From the NCBI RefSeq assembly GCF_018127925.1, contig NZ_CP072348.1:131501-195500 (forward strand): a DNA stretch of 64,000 nt. The letters run 5' to 3'. This document shows positions 36,600-45,316 of the stretch, piece after piece. Under the pieces are notes generated by a model. That model was not told the origin of the DNA, did not search any database, and saw only the letters and a list, made by a program, of their open reading frames with translations. Position numbers and translations under genes: made by a program. Each line of letters opens with the position of its first letter. Position 1 is the first letter of the stretch. The stretch is from Prevotella melaninogenica (GTDB lineage Bacteria; Bacteroidota; Bacteroidia; Bacteroidales; Bacteroidaceae).

Positions 36600-36856
36600 A
36601 TCAAGAAAGCAAAATAAGAACGTTTTAAGCACTTATTTTACCACAATAATTCATTGTAATTCTCTGATTAATTTTGTTTTCACTCATCGATGTTTCAGGC
36701 AGGCAGCAGTACGATGCTGTCTGCCTGTAGGGGGAAGAAGGCAAACGGTCAGCGGATTAAGATAAGAAGTTATCAGGATGTATATATATAAAGGTGGCGT
36801 AATGAAGCCACATCTAGAGAACAGTAACAACTATTTTTAATCAAATCAAAAAAGCA
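36600..36856 (+). other. cassette 2-specific leader insertion with strong hairpin
   Basis: About 200 nt not present in cassettes 1 or 3 at this place. It contains a hairpin, CAGGCAG-G-CAGCA (36696-36708) against TGCTG-T-CTGCCTG (36715-36727), with no T-tract. The conserved AACAACTATTTTT leader text resumes near 36826. Confidence 0.5.
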
Positions 36857-37063
36857 ATGAGAAAGAAACAAGAAAAGAAGGATTATTCTGCCCCATGTTG
36901 CATGATAATCCAAGTAAGCGAAACCACTTATTTGATGGATACGTCTTACCCCGGTCAGCACAACCCAGCCCAGTCAGGCGGCACCTCTGGTGATGCCAAG
37001 CAGGCTCCAAGTTGGATGACAGAAAGCGAAGAAACGACGGAGCATTCTTCATGGGAAGATTAA
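36857..37063 (+). CDS. cassette 2 small conserved protein, 68 aa
   Basis: Paralogue of the proteins at 14843 and 51064. MRKKQEKKDYSAP, then MIIQVSETTYLMDTSYPGQHNP, then the Gln/Ser/Gly linker (AQSGGTSGDAKQ) and an acidic tail ending SSWED. The linker is almost identical to the cassette 3 protein, the YLMDTS core is closer to cassette 1. No export signal. It is 54 nt before the lipoprotein gene. Confidence 0.7.
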   Translation: MRKKQEKKDYSAPCCMIIQVSETTYLMDTSYPGQHNPAQSGGTSGDAKQAPSWMTESEETTEHSSWED

Positions 37064-37117
37064 CAGAGAGTTATTAACCAAGTAAAGAAAACAAAATCGA
37101 AAAAGAAGAAACAGACA

Positions 37118-38659
37118 ATGAAAAAGAAATTATTCAAGACCCGCCTGTTATCATTCGCAGCTTTCTGCGGGCTCACATTCGCGTTTGCATCCTGTGCTAA
37201 TGAAGACGTAGCGCAGAAGCCAAACAACACTGATAATGATAAGAATCTGACAACCTTCACAGCGGGTGACCCTTCAACGCGCACCTCAATGGAGAGCGAT
37301 GGCAAGTTCTTTTGGGAAGCAGGCGACAGGATTTGGGTAAAGGACGATGATGGTACATGGCAACAAAGCAGCAACGCTCCAACAGCAAAGGCCGCCAGCT
37401 TTAAGTTTAAAGTGCCTGGTAAGTTTACACAAAGCACCAGCTATAAGGTTTATTACCCAGGTCAGAGTGGTAATCAGGATCAAGTAACCATCGCTGCTAG
37501 CCAGAGCCAGGCAGCGCCAAATACAACTGCTCACTTTGGCACATCAGGCGATTGCGGAATGGCTGATGCATCAAAGCAGTCAAACGGCTCGTTTGCTTTT
37601 ACTCTTGACCACAAAGCTGCTTACTTGCTTCTTTTGCCACGTACCAGCAACACTATTTTGCATGATTGTTACTTAACTAAGGTAGAGGTAAACTCTGATA
37701 ATGATATTACCGATATTTACACCCTCGATCCAGTGACAGGCAAACTCACAGGCACAGGTACAGGCAAGCAGATTGTTCTCACTACAAAGGGTAGCGGAAC
37801 ATACGTTAACGGTTTCCCTTTAACTAACAACTCCACAAGCGCTGCTACCAACGGTTCTTACGTTGTTATAAAGCCAGGTACCCATACACTCAAGATACGT
37901 TATTGGGTGAAGGACGTTGCAACAAACGTAGAGGGAACTATAACTAAGACATTAGCATCAGCAACCTACGACCAGAACAAGTATTATAACATCACTGCTA
38001 ACCTTAACGTAAAGGACTACGACGGAACAAAGTACTACATGTGGGATGCTCAGCAGAATTATTGGGCAGGTCATGAATGGAATAGCGCAAATCCATGGCA
38101 GCCAGTGTTGAACAGTAACAGTAACAGCAACTACCCCCAGAGCAACACTGACTCTCGTTGGTACAACGAGGGCGGTGTTTCAGGTCGCTTCGATGCTACT
38201 GAGAGTTGTGCTGCTCTTCCCAACGCTAACGAGATGTCTTGGTACGTAATGTACGGCGATCCTCGTTGGGATACAGATGAATTATGGACAACTATGGGTC
38301 ATTTATATAAAGGTGGTATGTGGTTTAAGAAGAAGTCCGTTCTACTGGCAGAGGGTAATTACGACACCGAGACATCTGCCGACGGTACAACCGACATGCG
38401 TACAACATACAAGGCCTACACCAACAGCAGCAGTAGTATCCTCCCTTCCGCCGCCGATGCAGGTAATTACTTCTACCTGCCCGCCTCGGGTAAGTACTTC
38501 TATGGTGTTCTGGGCTACTTTGGCACCGGCTACTATTGGTCGTCAAGTGCTGAGCCATGGACCAGCAACAACGCGTACCTCCTGTACTTCAGCGGTAGTA
38601 GCGTCAACGTGGACAACTACGGCCGCAACAACGGGTTAAGGGTCGGCGGGTTCGAGTAG
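37118..38659 (+). CDS. fimbrillin-like lipoprotein with variable YWSSS C-terminal domain (cassette 2)
   Basis: 513-aa paralogue of the 15087 and 51030 proteins. Lipobox TFAFASC near residue 26, then TRTSMESDGKFFWEAGDRIWVKDDDG and the same order of beta domains. The conserved C-terminal block NANEMSWYVMYGDPRWDTDELWTTMGHLYKGGMWFKKK leads to YFYLPASGKY and YWSSSAEPW. It is one codon shorter than the others just before YWSSS. The last ~55 codons differ from cassette 3 at 17 codons after YWSSSA without any synonymous change. Probably surface-exposed adhesin; fimbrial assembly is inferred from the N-terminal similarity only. Confidence 0.82.
   Translation: MKKKLFKTRLLSFAAFCGLTFAFASCANEDVAQKPNNTDNDKNLTTFTAGDPSTRTSMESDGKFFWEAGDRIWVKDDDGTWQQSSNAPTAKAASFKFKVPGKFTQSTSYKVYYPGQSGNQDQVTIAASQSQAAPNTTAHFGTSGDCGMADASKQSNGSFAFTLDHKAAYLLLLPRTSNTILHDCYLTKVEVNSDNDITDIYTLDPVTGKLTGTGTGKQIVLTTKGSGTYVNGFPLTNNSTSAATNGSYVVIKPGTHTLKIRYWVKDVATNVEGTITKTLASATYDQNKYYNITANLNVKDYDGTKYYMWDAQQNYWAGHEWNSANPWQPVLNSNSNSNYPQSNTDSRWYNEGGVSGRFDATESCAALPNANEMSWYVMYGDPRWDTDELWTTMGHLYKGGMWFKKKSVLLAEGNYDTETSADGTTDMRTTYKAYTNSSSSILPSAADAGNYFYLPASGKYFYGVLGYFGTGYYWSSSAEPWTSNNAYLLYFSGSSVNVDNYGRNNGLRVGGFE
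38492..38659 (+). other. DGR-type variable repeat candidate VR2
   Basis: Aligned with VR3 from TATTGGTCGTCAAGTGCT to the stop: 17 codons differ, all altering the amino acid, and 12 of these keep the third base, most often C. Remaining codons, including GCGTAC, TACGGCCGC and GGGTTCGAGTAG, are identical. Confidence 0.62.
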
Positions 38660-38662
38660 TAA

Positions 38663-38700
38663 AGTCCCACCCCGACCCTCCCCAAAAGGGGAGGGAGCCT
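38663..38700 (+). repeat. CCCTCCCC hairpin after VR2
   Basis: CCCTCCCC, AAAA loop, GGGGAGGG, an 8-bp perfect stem beginning about 17 nt after the stop. Similar GC-rich hairpins follow cassette 1 (16767-16792) and the aminopeptidase (61768-61797), so this may be a generic repeat and not VR-specific. Confidence 0.55.
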
Positions 38701-38732
38701 AATGGGATAAAGAGAGGATGAGAGATAAGAGA

Positions 38733-38844
38733 AAATCTAACGGGTTGCAAGAAAATTTCTAACCTGTTAGAAATTTACGGGGAACGTGTTAGCGAGAAAT
38801 TTCTAACGGGTTAGAAATTTTCTTCCGACCCGTTAGAAATTCTA
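38733..38844 (+). repeat. cassette 2 private palindrome array
   Basis: Four or five iterations of a self-complementary AAATTTCTAACGGGTTAGAAATTT-like unit (written in pieces: AAATTTCTAAC, spacer G-rich, TTAGAAATTT). The motif is not arrayed elsewhere in the window. Confidence 0.7.
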
Positions 38845-38868
38845 CTCTGACCTACTATAGATTTTAAG

Positions 38869-38909
38869 CCTCCGCATCGTGCGGATTTTCAAAGCTTTGC
38901 GGAGGTTTT
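38869..38909 (+). terminator. intrinsic terminator
   Basis: CCTCCGCA (38869-38876) pairs with TGCGGAGG (38898-38905), followed by TTTT. It ends the cassette 2 lipoprotein transcript before the HU gene. Confidence 0.65.
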
Positions 38910-39043
38910 AAAATCTTTTGAATACTGAATAAACACACTTTGATTGAGCTAATCAAACTGGGTAAAAAAAACGAAACTAATGAAAAACGTGTTGCTGCAA
39001 AGTGCAGCACAAGTAAGTAATAACTAATAAAATTTTAAACACA

Positions 39044-39478
39044 ATGAAAATCAAATTGATTGAAAGAAGAAAGCCAGGTACAAAGACTGGACCAGGTAAG
39101 TTTTATGCAAGTCCTGTGAACGTGGGGAAGAAGAACCTGCGGGATATTGCGCACGACATTGCGGGGCGTTCTTCGCTTACACGTGGTGATATCGAAAACG
39201 TGCTGGCGAATTTTATGGACTGTCTGCCTCATTATCTCCGCGATGGCTTTAGCGTGCAGTTAGGAGAGTTTGGCACGATGCGCCTGACACTTTCAAGCGA
39301 GGGAGCTGCAACGGAAAAGGCTTTTAAGACCGAGAAGATTAAGCCGCGTGTAACGTTTACGCCGGGTGTGGAACTGAAAGCTGCGCTGCGCGAGAACTCG
39401 TATGAGACAGTGAAAGAGGAAAAATCGGGCTCTAAGGAAAAAGGGGGCGGAAAGAGTCCCGGCCCTTCGCCAGAGTAG
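39044..39478 (+). CDS. HU-family DNA-binding protein (HU-HIG type), cassette 2
   Basis: 144-aa paralogue of the cassette 1 HU protein. Nearly identical core: FYASPVNVGKKNLRDIAHDIAGRSSLTRGDIENVLANFMDCLPHYLRDGF ... LGEFGTMRLTLSS ... KPRVTFTPGVELK. The C-terminal tail is glycine- and serine-rich (GSKEKGGGKSPGPSPE), not Lys/Glu-rich. A terminator separates it from the lipoprotein gene, so it should have its own promoter in 38910-39043; none matches the consensus well. It is followed directly by a MITE whose internal hairpin would end transcription. Confidence 0.85.
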   Translation: MKIKLIERRKPGTKTGPGKFYASPVNVGKKNLRDIAHDIAGRSSLTRGDIENVLANFMDCLPHYLRDGFSVQLGEFGTMRLTLSSEGAATEKAFKTEKIKPRVTFTPGVELKAALRENSYETVKEEKSGSKEKGGGKSPGPSPE

Positions 39479-39523
39479 TCTCCGCCAACTCTCCCGAAAA
39501 AGGGGAAAGCCTTATCTTCAAGA

Positions 39524-39691
39524 GGGTTGTCAAAATGCAAATTAATAAGTTGACAACTTTTAAACTGTAAGTAGTTTTTCCCTAAAAGCAAAGAAAAGAC
39601 CATTTCTTTACTCACAAACGAGTACAGAAATGGTCTTTTTTAATGAATTGTTTTAAACTTTAAGCTTATCAAAATGTTATTTGCATTTTCC
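39524..39691 (-). repeat. 176-bp-type MITE with internal terminator, copy A
   Basis: Inverted relative to the copies at 48374 and 51661. Ends GGGTTGTCAAAATGCAAA and TTTGCATTTTCC; the internal ACCATTTCT ... AGAAATGGT hairpin (about 39598-39638) has T-runs on both sides. Confidence 0.75.
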
Positions 39692-39739
39692 TTCTCTTTT
39701 GTTATTCTTTTCTTACATTGTTACTTTGTTTTCTATCTT

Positions 39740-42034
39740 TTAGAGTACTTCCAGAACTTCCTGCATATCCTTGATATTCTTCATGCTCTCAACAATGAAT
39801 TTAACATCCTTTCGGTCGTGAACTTGTAGTTCAATTGTTCCTTCAAAGATGCCATTGTCGCTGGAGATTGTTATCTTACGGATATTAACACCCAACTGGT
39901 CGGAGAGAACATCAGAGATGTCGTGCAGCATACCACTACGGTCAATACCACGAATCTCAATCGTTGCATCGAAGAACAAACGACGGTGCATATCCCATTT
40001 GGCATCCAAGATTCTACCACCATAGCTTGCTTTTAGCTTTGCAGCTACTGGACAGGCACGCTTATGAATCTCGATATGGTTTTTATTGTCAATATATCCG
40101 AGGATATCATCACCTGGGATAGCATGACAGCAATGTGGGAAGAGATAGCGATGTATGTTTTCTTCGTTGATGAAGATAGGCTTCTTTCTGTTGAGTTCTT
40201 TGGTTACAACGATTAAGCCTTCTGTACCTTCTATGTCCTTAGCCTCTACAGACTCAGTAGTCTTCTTGTCATTCGACTTTAAGAAAGGTACATAACGGCG
40301 CCAGCCACCTGAGGTAACACTCTTCTCAGACTTTGACTTTCCACGAAGCTCGTTCAAGTCAGTATCACCAAGGATAACGGTCTTGTCGCCGACAGCAAGG
40401 AAAAGGCTGTCATGCTTACGAAGGTCGTGCAGTTCACAAAGTTTATCCAATGTGGCTGTTGTCATCTCAAGGTCGTGAGCCTTCAGCCAAGCTGAAAGCT
40501 GTTCTTCACCTGCCTTTTGCAACTCACGGCTCTCACGTCGCAAGATAGCTTGTATCTTTGCTTTTGCCTTAGCGGTAGAAACAAAGTTAATCCATGAAGG
40601 ATTGACGTGTTGCGACATAGAGGTCAGAATCTCTACCTGATCGCCACTTTGGAGTTTGTGGCTCAAAGGAACAAGCTTATGATTGACCTTTGCACCGATA
40701 CAATGGCTACCGAGGAAGGTATGGATTTGAAATGCAAAGTCGAGTGCCGTACAACCTGCAGGCATCGTCTTAATCTCTCCCTTTGGTGTAAAGACGAAGA
40801 TTTCAGAGGCAAAGAGGTTGAGTTTGATAGCATCGAGGAAGTCCATAGCATCTGGCTGTGGGTCGTCGAGAATCTCTTTTATCGTACTGAGCCACTCGTT
40901 CAATTCGCCCTCATCCTCAGTAATCTCACCACCATCCTTATATTTCCAATGTGCTGCAAAGCCTTGTTCAGCTAATTCGTTCATGTGCTCAGAACGTATC
41001 TGAACCTCAATCCAACGGCCCTTAGCAGACATGAGAGTTACGTGCAATGCCTGATAACCATTAGCCTTAGGATGGTTCACCCAGTCGCGCAGACGATCGG
41101 GATGACTCTTATAAATCTGACTGATAGCCACATAAATTTGGAAACAGTTGTTGATTTCCTCATCTGGTGACTTCGGTTTATAGATGATACGTACGGCAAG
41201 GATATCGTATATTTCTTCAAAGGTGACGTGTTTGTTCTGCATCTTATTCCAAATAGAATAAGGACTCTTTACACGTGCTTTAAGTTCATATTCAAAGCCC
41301 ATCTTGTCAAGTTCGGCACGGATAGGTGCTGTGAACTGTTCAAAGAGGGTGTCACGCTGCGCCTGTGTTGAAGCAAGTTTCTTCTCAATAGAGGCGTATG
41401 CATCAGGATGTTCGTAGCGGAAGCTAAGGTCTTCCAACTCAGTCTTAATCTTATTCAGTCCCAATCGGTTTGCAAGTGGTGCATAGATGTAGAGTGTTTC
41501 ACCTGCAATCTTATATTGTTTGCTGGCAGGCTGAGAAGCAAGAGTGCGCATGTTATGCAGACGATCGCATATCTTGATAAGGATAACACGAATGTCATCG
41601 CTCATAGTGAGCAAAAGCTTCTTGAAATTCTCAGCTTGTGCTGAAGCCTGTTCGCCAAAGATACCACCAGAAATCTTGGTTAATCCGTCAACGATTTGTG
41701 CAATCTTAGGACCGAAGATATTTTCCATATCTTCCACTGTATAGTCGGTATCTTCTACGACATCATGTAAGAGGGCTGCACAGATACTTGTTGCTCCGAG
41801 TCCCATCTCTTCACAAGCAATCTGGGCAACGGCAATAGGGTGCATGATATAAGGTTCGCCCGAGAGTCGGCGCACACCCTTATGCGCTTGTCGTGCAAAG
41901 TTGAAAGCCTTGGTAATGATATCAACCTTCTTTCGATGACGTGAAGCAAGATAGGTATCAATGAGATGCTGAAATGCATCATCTACCATCTTCTCATAGT
42001 CAATCTCCTTAACTTCAATATTGTCCTTGTCCAT
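39740..42034 (-). CDS. relA: bifunctional (p)ppGpp synthetase/hydrolase (RSH)
   Basis: 764-aa stringent-response enzyme. Domains in order: HD hydrolase (YIMHPIAVAQIACEEMG ... ALLHDVVEDTDYT, with the HD pair intact, near residues 60-96), RelA/SpoT synthetase (YSIWNKMQNKHVTFEEIYDILAVRII ... NGYQALHVTL ... VEIQIRSEHMNE-like text), TGS (IFVFTPKGEIKTMPAGCTALDFAFQIH), a conserved Cys/zinc-finger region (FPHCCHAIPGDDILGY) and a C-terminal ACT domain (GIDRSGMLHDISDVLS). Both catalytic domains look complete. Last gene of the parA-parB cluster. Confidence 0.92.
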   Translation of the reverse strand: MDKDNIEVKEIDYEKMVDDAFQHLIDTYLASRHRKKVDIITKAFNFARQAHKGVRRLSGEPYIMHPIAVAQIACEEMGLGATSICAALLHDVVEDTDYTVEDMENIFGPKIAQIVDGLTKISGGIFGEQASAQAENFKKLLLTMSDDIRVILIKICDRLHNMRTLASQPASKQYKIAGETLYIYAPLANRLGLNKIKTELEDLSFRYEHPDAYASIEKKLASTQAQRDTLFEQFTAPIRAELDKMGFEYELKARVKSPYSIWNKMQNKHVTFEEIYDILAVRIIYKPKSPDEEINNCFQIYVAISQIYKSHPDRLRDWVNHPKANGYQALHVTLMSAKGRWIEVQIRSEHMNELAEQGFAAHWKYKDGGEITEDEGELNEWLSTIKEILDDPQPDAMDFLDAIKLNLFASEIFVFTPKGEIKTMPAGCTALDFAFQIHTFLGSHCIGAKVNHKLVPLSHKLQSGDQVEILTSMSQHVNPSWINFVSTAKAKAKIQAILRRESRELQKAGEEQLSAWLKAHDLEMTTATLDKLCELHDLRKHDSLFLAVGDKTVILGDTDLNELRGKSKSEKSVTSGGWRRYVPFLKSNDKKTTESVEAKDIEGTEGLIVVTKELNRKKPIFINEENIHRYLFPHCCHAIPGDDILGYIDNKNHIEIHKRACPVAAKLKASYGGRILDAKWDMHRRLFFDATIEIRGIDRSGMLHDISDVLSDQLGVNIRKITISSDNGIFEGTIELQVHDRKDVKFIVESMKNIKDMQEVLEVL

Positions 42035-42074
42035 TGTGCATCCTCCCTTTATATAATAAGGTAAAAGAATCTTG

Positions 42075-43211
42075 TTAGTATGGCATGGTTCCTTGGCTTG
42101 TATTAGTAGCCGCGATAGTCATGCTTGGTTCTTCGTTTGGTGTTTCGTTTTGGTAAATTAGATCTTTGTAACCTTTGAACTTCTCAATCATTTCAGAAGG
42201 TAGGCGTAGCTTAGCAACACCATTGGTAGCAAAAGCCTTGATAAAACCCTGTCGATACTGTGGGTTAAGTACTTTTAAATCGTCCACATTCATACCTAAT
42301 ACGTTGGCAATCTTGGCAAGTGTAACGTCCTTCTCTATAATAATCGTGTCGCAGCAGTTAGGCAGACCTGTTGACAGAGGTGTGATGTTGTAATCAGCAT
42401 AGTAGTTCATCACATAATTTGCTGCGATGAAAGCGGGAACATAGCCGCGTGTCTCCTTCGGTAAATGCTGATAGACAGCCCAGAAGTCAGCACCACCACC
42501 AGCCTTTGTGATAGCACTGCTAACACGTCCCGGTCCACAGTTATAGGCAGCAAGTGCCAATGTCCAGTCGCCAAATCGTTTGTAAAGATCGCTCAGCATA
42601 CGTGCTGCAGCGTAGGAAGACTTCTCTGGGTCGCGGCGTTCATCAATATAACTGTCAATCTGAAGGTCATATTGTTTACCTGTTGAAGCCATGAATTGCC
42701 ATAGTCCTGCTGCTCCCACACGTGAGGTAGCATTAGGGTTTAAGCCTGACTCTATCACAGGAAGATACTTCAGCTCTAATGGTAAACCATAGAAACGTAG
42801 TGCTTCTTCAAAGATAGGGTTGTAATAACGTGCACGTCCCAAGAGGTAAGAAGTTGATTGGCGTCCTGCCTTTGTGTAGCGATCGATATATTTCTTAACT
42901 TCCTCATTACAGGTCATTGTCATCACATTCGATAGATTACGCATCTTACGATCGATGACTTCCATACCGTTTTCTGGCTCTGTTGTGTTCGTAGAGGGTG
43001 TGTTTTCGAACCCTGTTTGTATGCCACTATTATAGAACTTATCATCTACATAGTCTACATCAACATATCCTGCCATCGTTTCTGATGCATCAGGAATCAT
43101 CACATTCACAACTTTACCACGACTATCAACGACAGTTTGCTGTTGTGCATAGATTCCGCAGGTTGCTCCCATTGTAATAAGGAAGGAAACAATATATCTT
43201 TTTCTACTCAT
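42075..43211 (-). CDS. lytic transglycosylase (MltD-like, SLT plus LysM-like end)
   Basis: 378-aa periplasmic murein hydrolase. Signal peptide (ends CGIYAQ), a linker, then the SLT domain: LKYLPVIESGLNPNATSRVGAAGLWQFM (Glu of the VIESG motif is the catalytic acid, near residue 160), DERRDPEKSSYAAARML, and LALAAYNCGPGRVSSAI. After ETRGYVPAFIAANYVM there is one LysM-like segment (DVTLAKIANVLGMNVDDLKVLNPQY), shorter than the multiple LysMs of E. coli MltD. 40 nt from RSH and DUF5683, so co-transcribed. Confidence 0.9.
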   Translation of the reverse strand: MSRKRYIVSFLITMGATCGIYAQQQTVVDSRGKVVNVMIPDASETMAGYVDVDYVDDKFYNSGIQTGFENTPSTNTTEPENGMEVIDRKMRNLSNVMTMTCNEEVKKYIDRYTKAGRQSTSYLLGRARYYNPIFEEALRFYGLPLELKYLPVIESGLNPNATSRVGAAGLWQFMASTGKQYDLQIDSYIDERRDPEKSSYAAARMLSDLYKRFGDWTLALAAYNCGPGRVSSAITKAGGGADFWAVYQHLPKETRGYVPAFIAANYVMNYYADYNITPLSTGLPNCCDTIIIEKDVTLAKIANVLGMNVDDLKVLNPQYRQGFIKAFATNGVAKLRLPSEMIEKFKGYKDLIYQNETPNEEPSMTIAATNTSQGTMPY

Positions 43212-43251
43212 TATTTCTTAGTTAGTTAGCGCAAATACAGTGCGCTACTGC

Positions 43252-44034
43252 TTAGAATGTCAGACTACATCCAATACCTATTGCCGATGAACGGAAAGGG
43301 TTGTTAGGTGTAGCGATACTCTTATTTGATATGACCGTTGGTGCAATATGCAGTGAGAGGTCATCTGATATGTCAAAGTCGGATAAGGAAGCGTCTACGT
43401 AAGCATCAATAACTGATAAGGCATAAACCGCAATAGTTGTAAAGATACTTAGGTCACGCCAGCGACGATAGCGGTCTTTGCGTTGTTTGAAGATGTTCTT
43501 ATAACGCTCTTCATTGGCAGGGGTAATCGTAGCTCCGAGATGTAGGAAGTTATTATAACTCTGCGTTGTTGGGTCATTGTCCATAATGTCCATATAAGCC
43601 TGCGCATAATCATGGTACATCTGGTTGTTCCATGTCATGGCATAGATACAGCCTACAAAGCCTCCATAGAAGATTGGTAGTTTCCAGTACTTACGGTTGT
43701 AGACCTGTCCAGCACCGGGGATGACGAGTGCAAGCCACAAAGCACGCTTAGGATTAGGGCGCCACTTAGACCAGTCGCGTCCCTGTTTCTTTACCATGCT
43801 GACACTATCCTTTCGCAGAACAGAAGTGAGTTTTCCCTCATCATCTGGTGTGAGGATTGCCTTCTCTTCTATATATTTATCCTGCGAACTCGGTATCTCA
43901 ACGACCGTAGAGTCGCCTGGATACATAACCTTTAACGTGTCATGGGGCAGATCTTGTGCCTGCATGACCGTAACACTGGTGAGCATTCCGGCTATCAACA
44001 GTCCTTTGAGGATTCTATTTTTCATCTTCATCAC
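43252..44034 (-). CDS. DUF5683 family protein
   Basis: 260-aa membrane protein. N-terminal signal/anchor, a charged stretch, then WRPNPKRALWLALVIPGAGQVYNRKYWKLPIFYGGFVGCIYAMTWNN, the hallmark of DUF5683, with about three more membrane segments (RWRDLSIFTTIAVYALSVIDAYVDASL). Role is unknown; it is regularly found between parB and the transglycosylase in Bacteroidota. Start is either of the first two Met residues. Confidence 0.85.
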   Translation of the reverse strand: MMKMKNRILKGLLIAGMLTSVTVMQAQDLPHDTLKVMYPGDSTVVEIPSSQDKYIEEKAILTPDDEGKLTSVLRKDSVSMVKKQGRDWSKWRPNPKRALWLALVIPGAGQVYNRKYWKLPIFYGGFVGCIYAMTWNNQMYHDYAQAYMDIMDNDPTTQSYNNFLHLGATITPANEERYKNIFKQRKDRYRRWRDLSIFTTIAVYALSVIDAYVDASLSDFDISDDLSLHIAPTVISNKSIATPNNPFRSSAIGIGCSLTF

Positions 44035-44201
44035 TACCCTTTGTCTTGCTTAAGTTACTGGTTTGAAGGTTTTTTACTTATCCTTTGCTTTGTAGTCAGC
44101 CACTTGTTGAGGCTTCCTAATGCTTGAGAATCGTCTTTCTAAACCAGAATACTTGCTTATCTTATACTTACTAATACCTTAATCTTTCCGTATGGGAAGT
44201 A

Positions 44202-45107
44202 TTACTTCATCTTATCCATCACTTCCATGATGTGAAGTAATTCCTCTTCTGATGCAAACGGAATACTAATCTTACCCTTTCCATCAGCGTTACAACTCAT
44301 CTGTACCTTCGTATCGAAGAATGATGAGAGTCGCTGCTTGAGGATATTAAACTCCTCTGGAAGGCGAGTGCGAGCAGAAATCTTCTTCTTTGCACTCTGG
44401 ATATCTTCTCCGTTATTGAGTTGCTGACACAGTTCTTCAACCTTGCGAACACTATATCCGTTCTTTAAAATCTCACGATAGAGTTTCAATTGCAGTGAAG
44501 GACTATCCAAAGAAAGCAATGCACGAGCATGTCCCATGTCTATTTCTTTCTTTTGCAGACCCATCTGTACCAATGCAGGAAGCTTCAATAAACGAAGGTA
44601 GTTAGCAATAGCAGCACGGCTCTTACCCACACGCTCTGCTACACGCTCCTGTGTCATTCCGCTCTTTTCAAGCAGATGTTCGTAAGCCAAAGCAATCTCA
44701 ATCGCATTCAAGTCCTCACGCTGGATGTTCTCAACCAGCGCCAACTCCATTACATTCTCGTCCTTAATCGTACGGATATAGGCTGGAACAGCTTTCAAGC
44801 CTGCCAACTGACTGGCACGCCAACGGCGCTCACCAGCAATAATTTGGAAGCGATTCTCATCTATCTGGCGCAGTGTAATCGGCTGAACGAGTCCTAACTC
44901 ACGAATACTATTCGCCAACTCTTCCAACGCAACAGGGTCGAATTCTCGACGAGGTTGGTTTGGATTCGCTTCAATCTGTTCTAAGGCAACCTCGTTGATA
45001 GTAGAACTTCCTTGTGTACTGACAGCTTCAGTAGATATTAAGGCATCCAGACCACGGCCGAGGGCATTGGTCTTTGCGTTTCGATTATATTTCTTTTGTA
45101 CAGCCAT
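44202..45107 (-). CDS. parB: chromosome partitioning protein ParB
   Basis: 301-aa from the MAVQKKYN start. Contains ALGRGLDALI at the N-terminus (ParA-interacting), the ParB/Spo0J CTPase core (INEVALEQIEANPNQPRREFDPVALEELANSIRELGLVQPITLRQ; GERRWRASQLAGL), the helix-turn-helix region (GMTQERVAERVGKSRAAIANYLRLLKLP) and a C-terminal dimerisation end. The start at 45107 matches the family; the extra 27 codons upstream are GGAGTTAAG-repeat DNA. No parS site was searched for exhaustively. Confidence 0.93.
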   Translation of the reverse strand: MAVQKKYNRNAKTNALGRGLDALISTEAVSTQGSSTINEVALEQIEANPNQPRREFDPVALEELANSIRELGLVQPITLRQIDENRFQIIAGERRWRASQLAGLKAVPAYIRTIKDENVMELALVENIQREDLNAIEIALAYEHLLEKSGMTQERVAERVGKSRAAIANYLRLLKLPALVQMGLQKKEIDMGHARALLSLDSPSLQLKLYREILKNGYSVRKVEELCQQLNNGEDIQSAKKKISARTRLPEEFNILKQRLSSFFDTKVQMSCNADGKGKISIPFASEEELLHIMEVMDKMK

Positions 45108-45316
45108 AGTCTTTGTTTGGGAGTTAATGGAGTTAAGGAGTTTGGTGGAGTTAGCGGTTGTTTTGCCCGATGCTACGATGCTTTTCATTTCCAGTTCTTT
45201 GTCTCTTTATTATCTACAGCTAATCAATCTGTGATAGAAACATTAGTTTTACGACCTGAAAACGATACATCTGTGTGTCTCAAAGCATACCTTTACACTC
45301 CGTATCTTTCCCTTCT

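Noticed and set aside
36583-36765. 60-aa ORF downstream of the cassette 2 hairpin as a gene of its own
   Set aside because: Its start is GTG and its first 13 residues are homologous to the upstream extension of the cassette 3 small-protein frame. I treat it as the tail of the leader's alternative frame.
38663-38700. Hairpin after VR2 as firm proof of a DGR recognition stem
   Set aside because: Stem and 4-nt loop sizes fit, but similar CCCTCCCC hairpins occur at sites with no variable repeat (for example 61768), so it cannot be used as independent evidence.
45119-45188. N-terminal extension of ParB
   Set aside because: The extra 27 codons come from GGAGTTAAG-type repeat DNA; the conserved protein begins at 45107.
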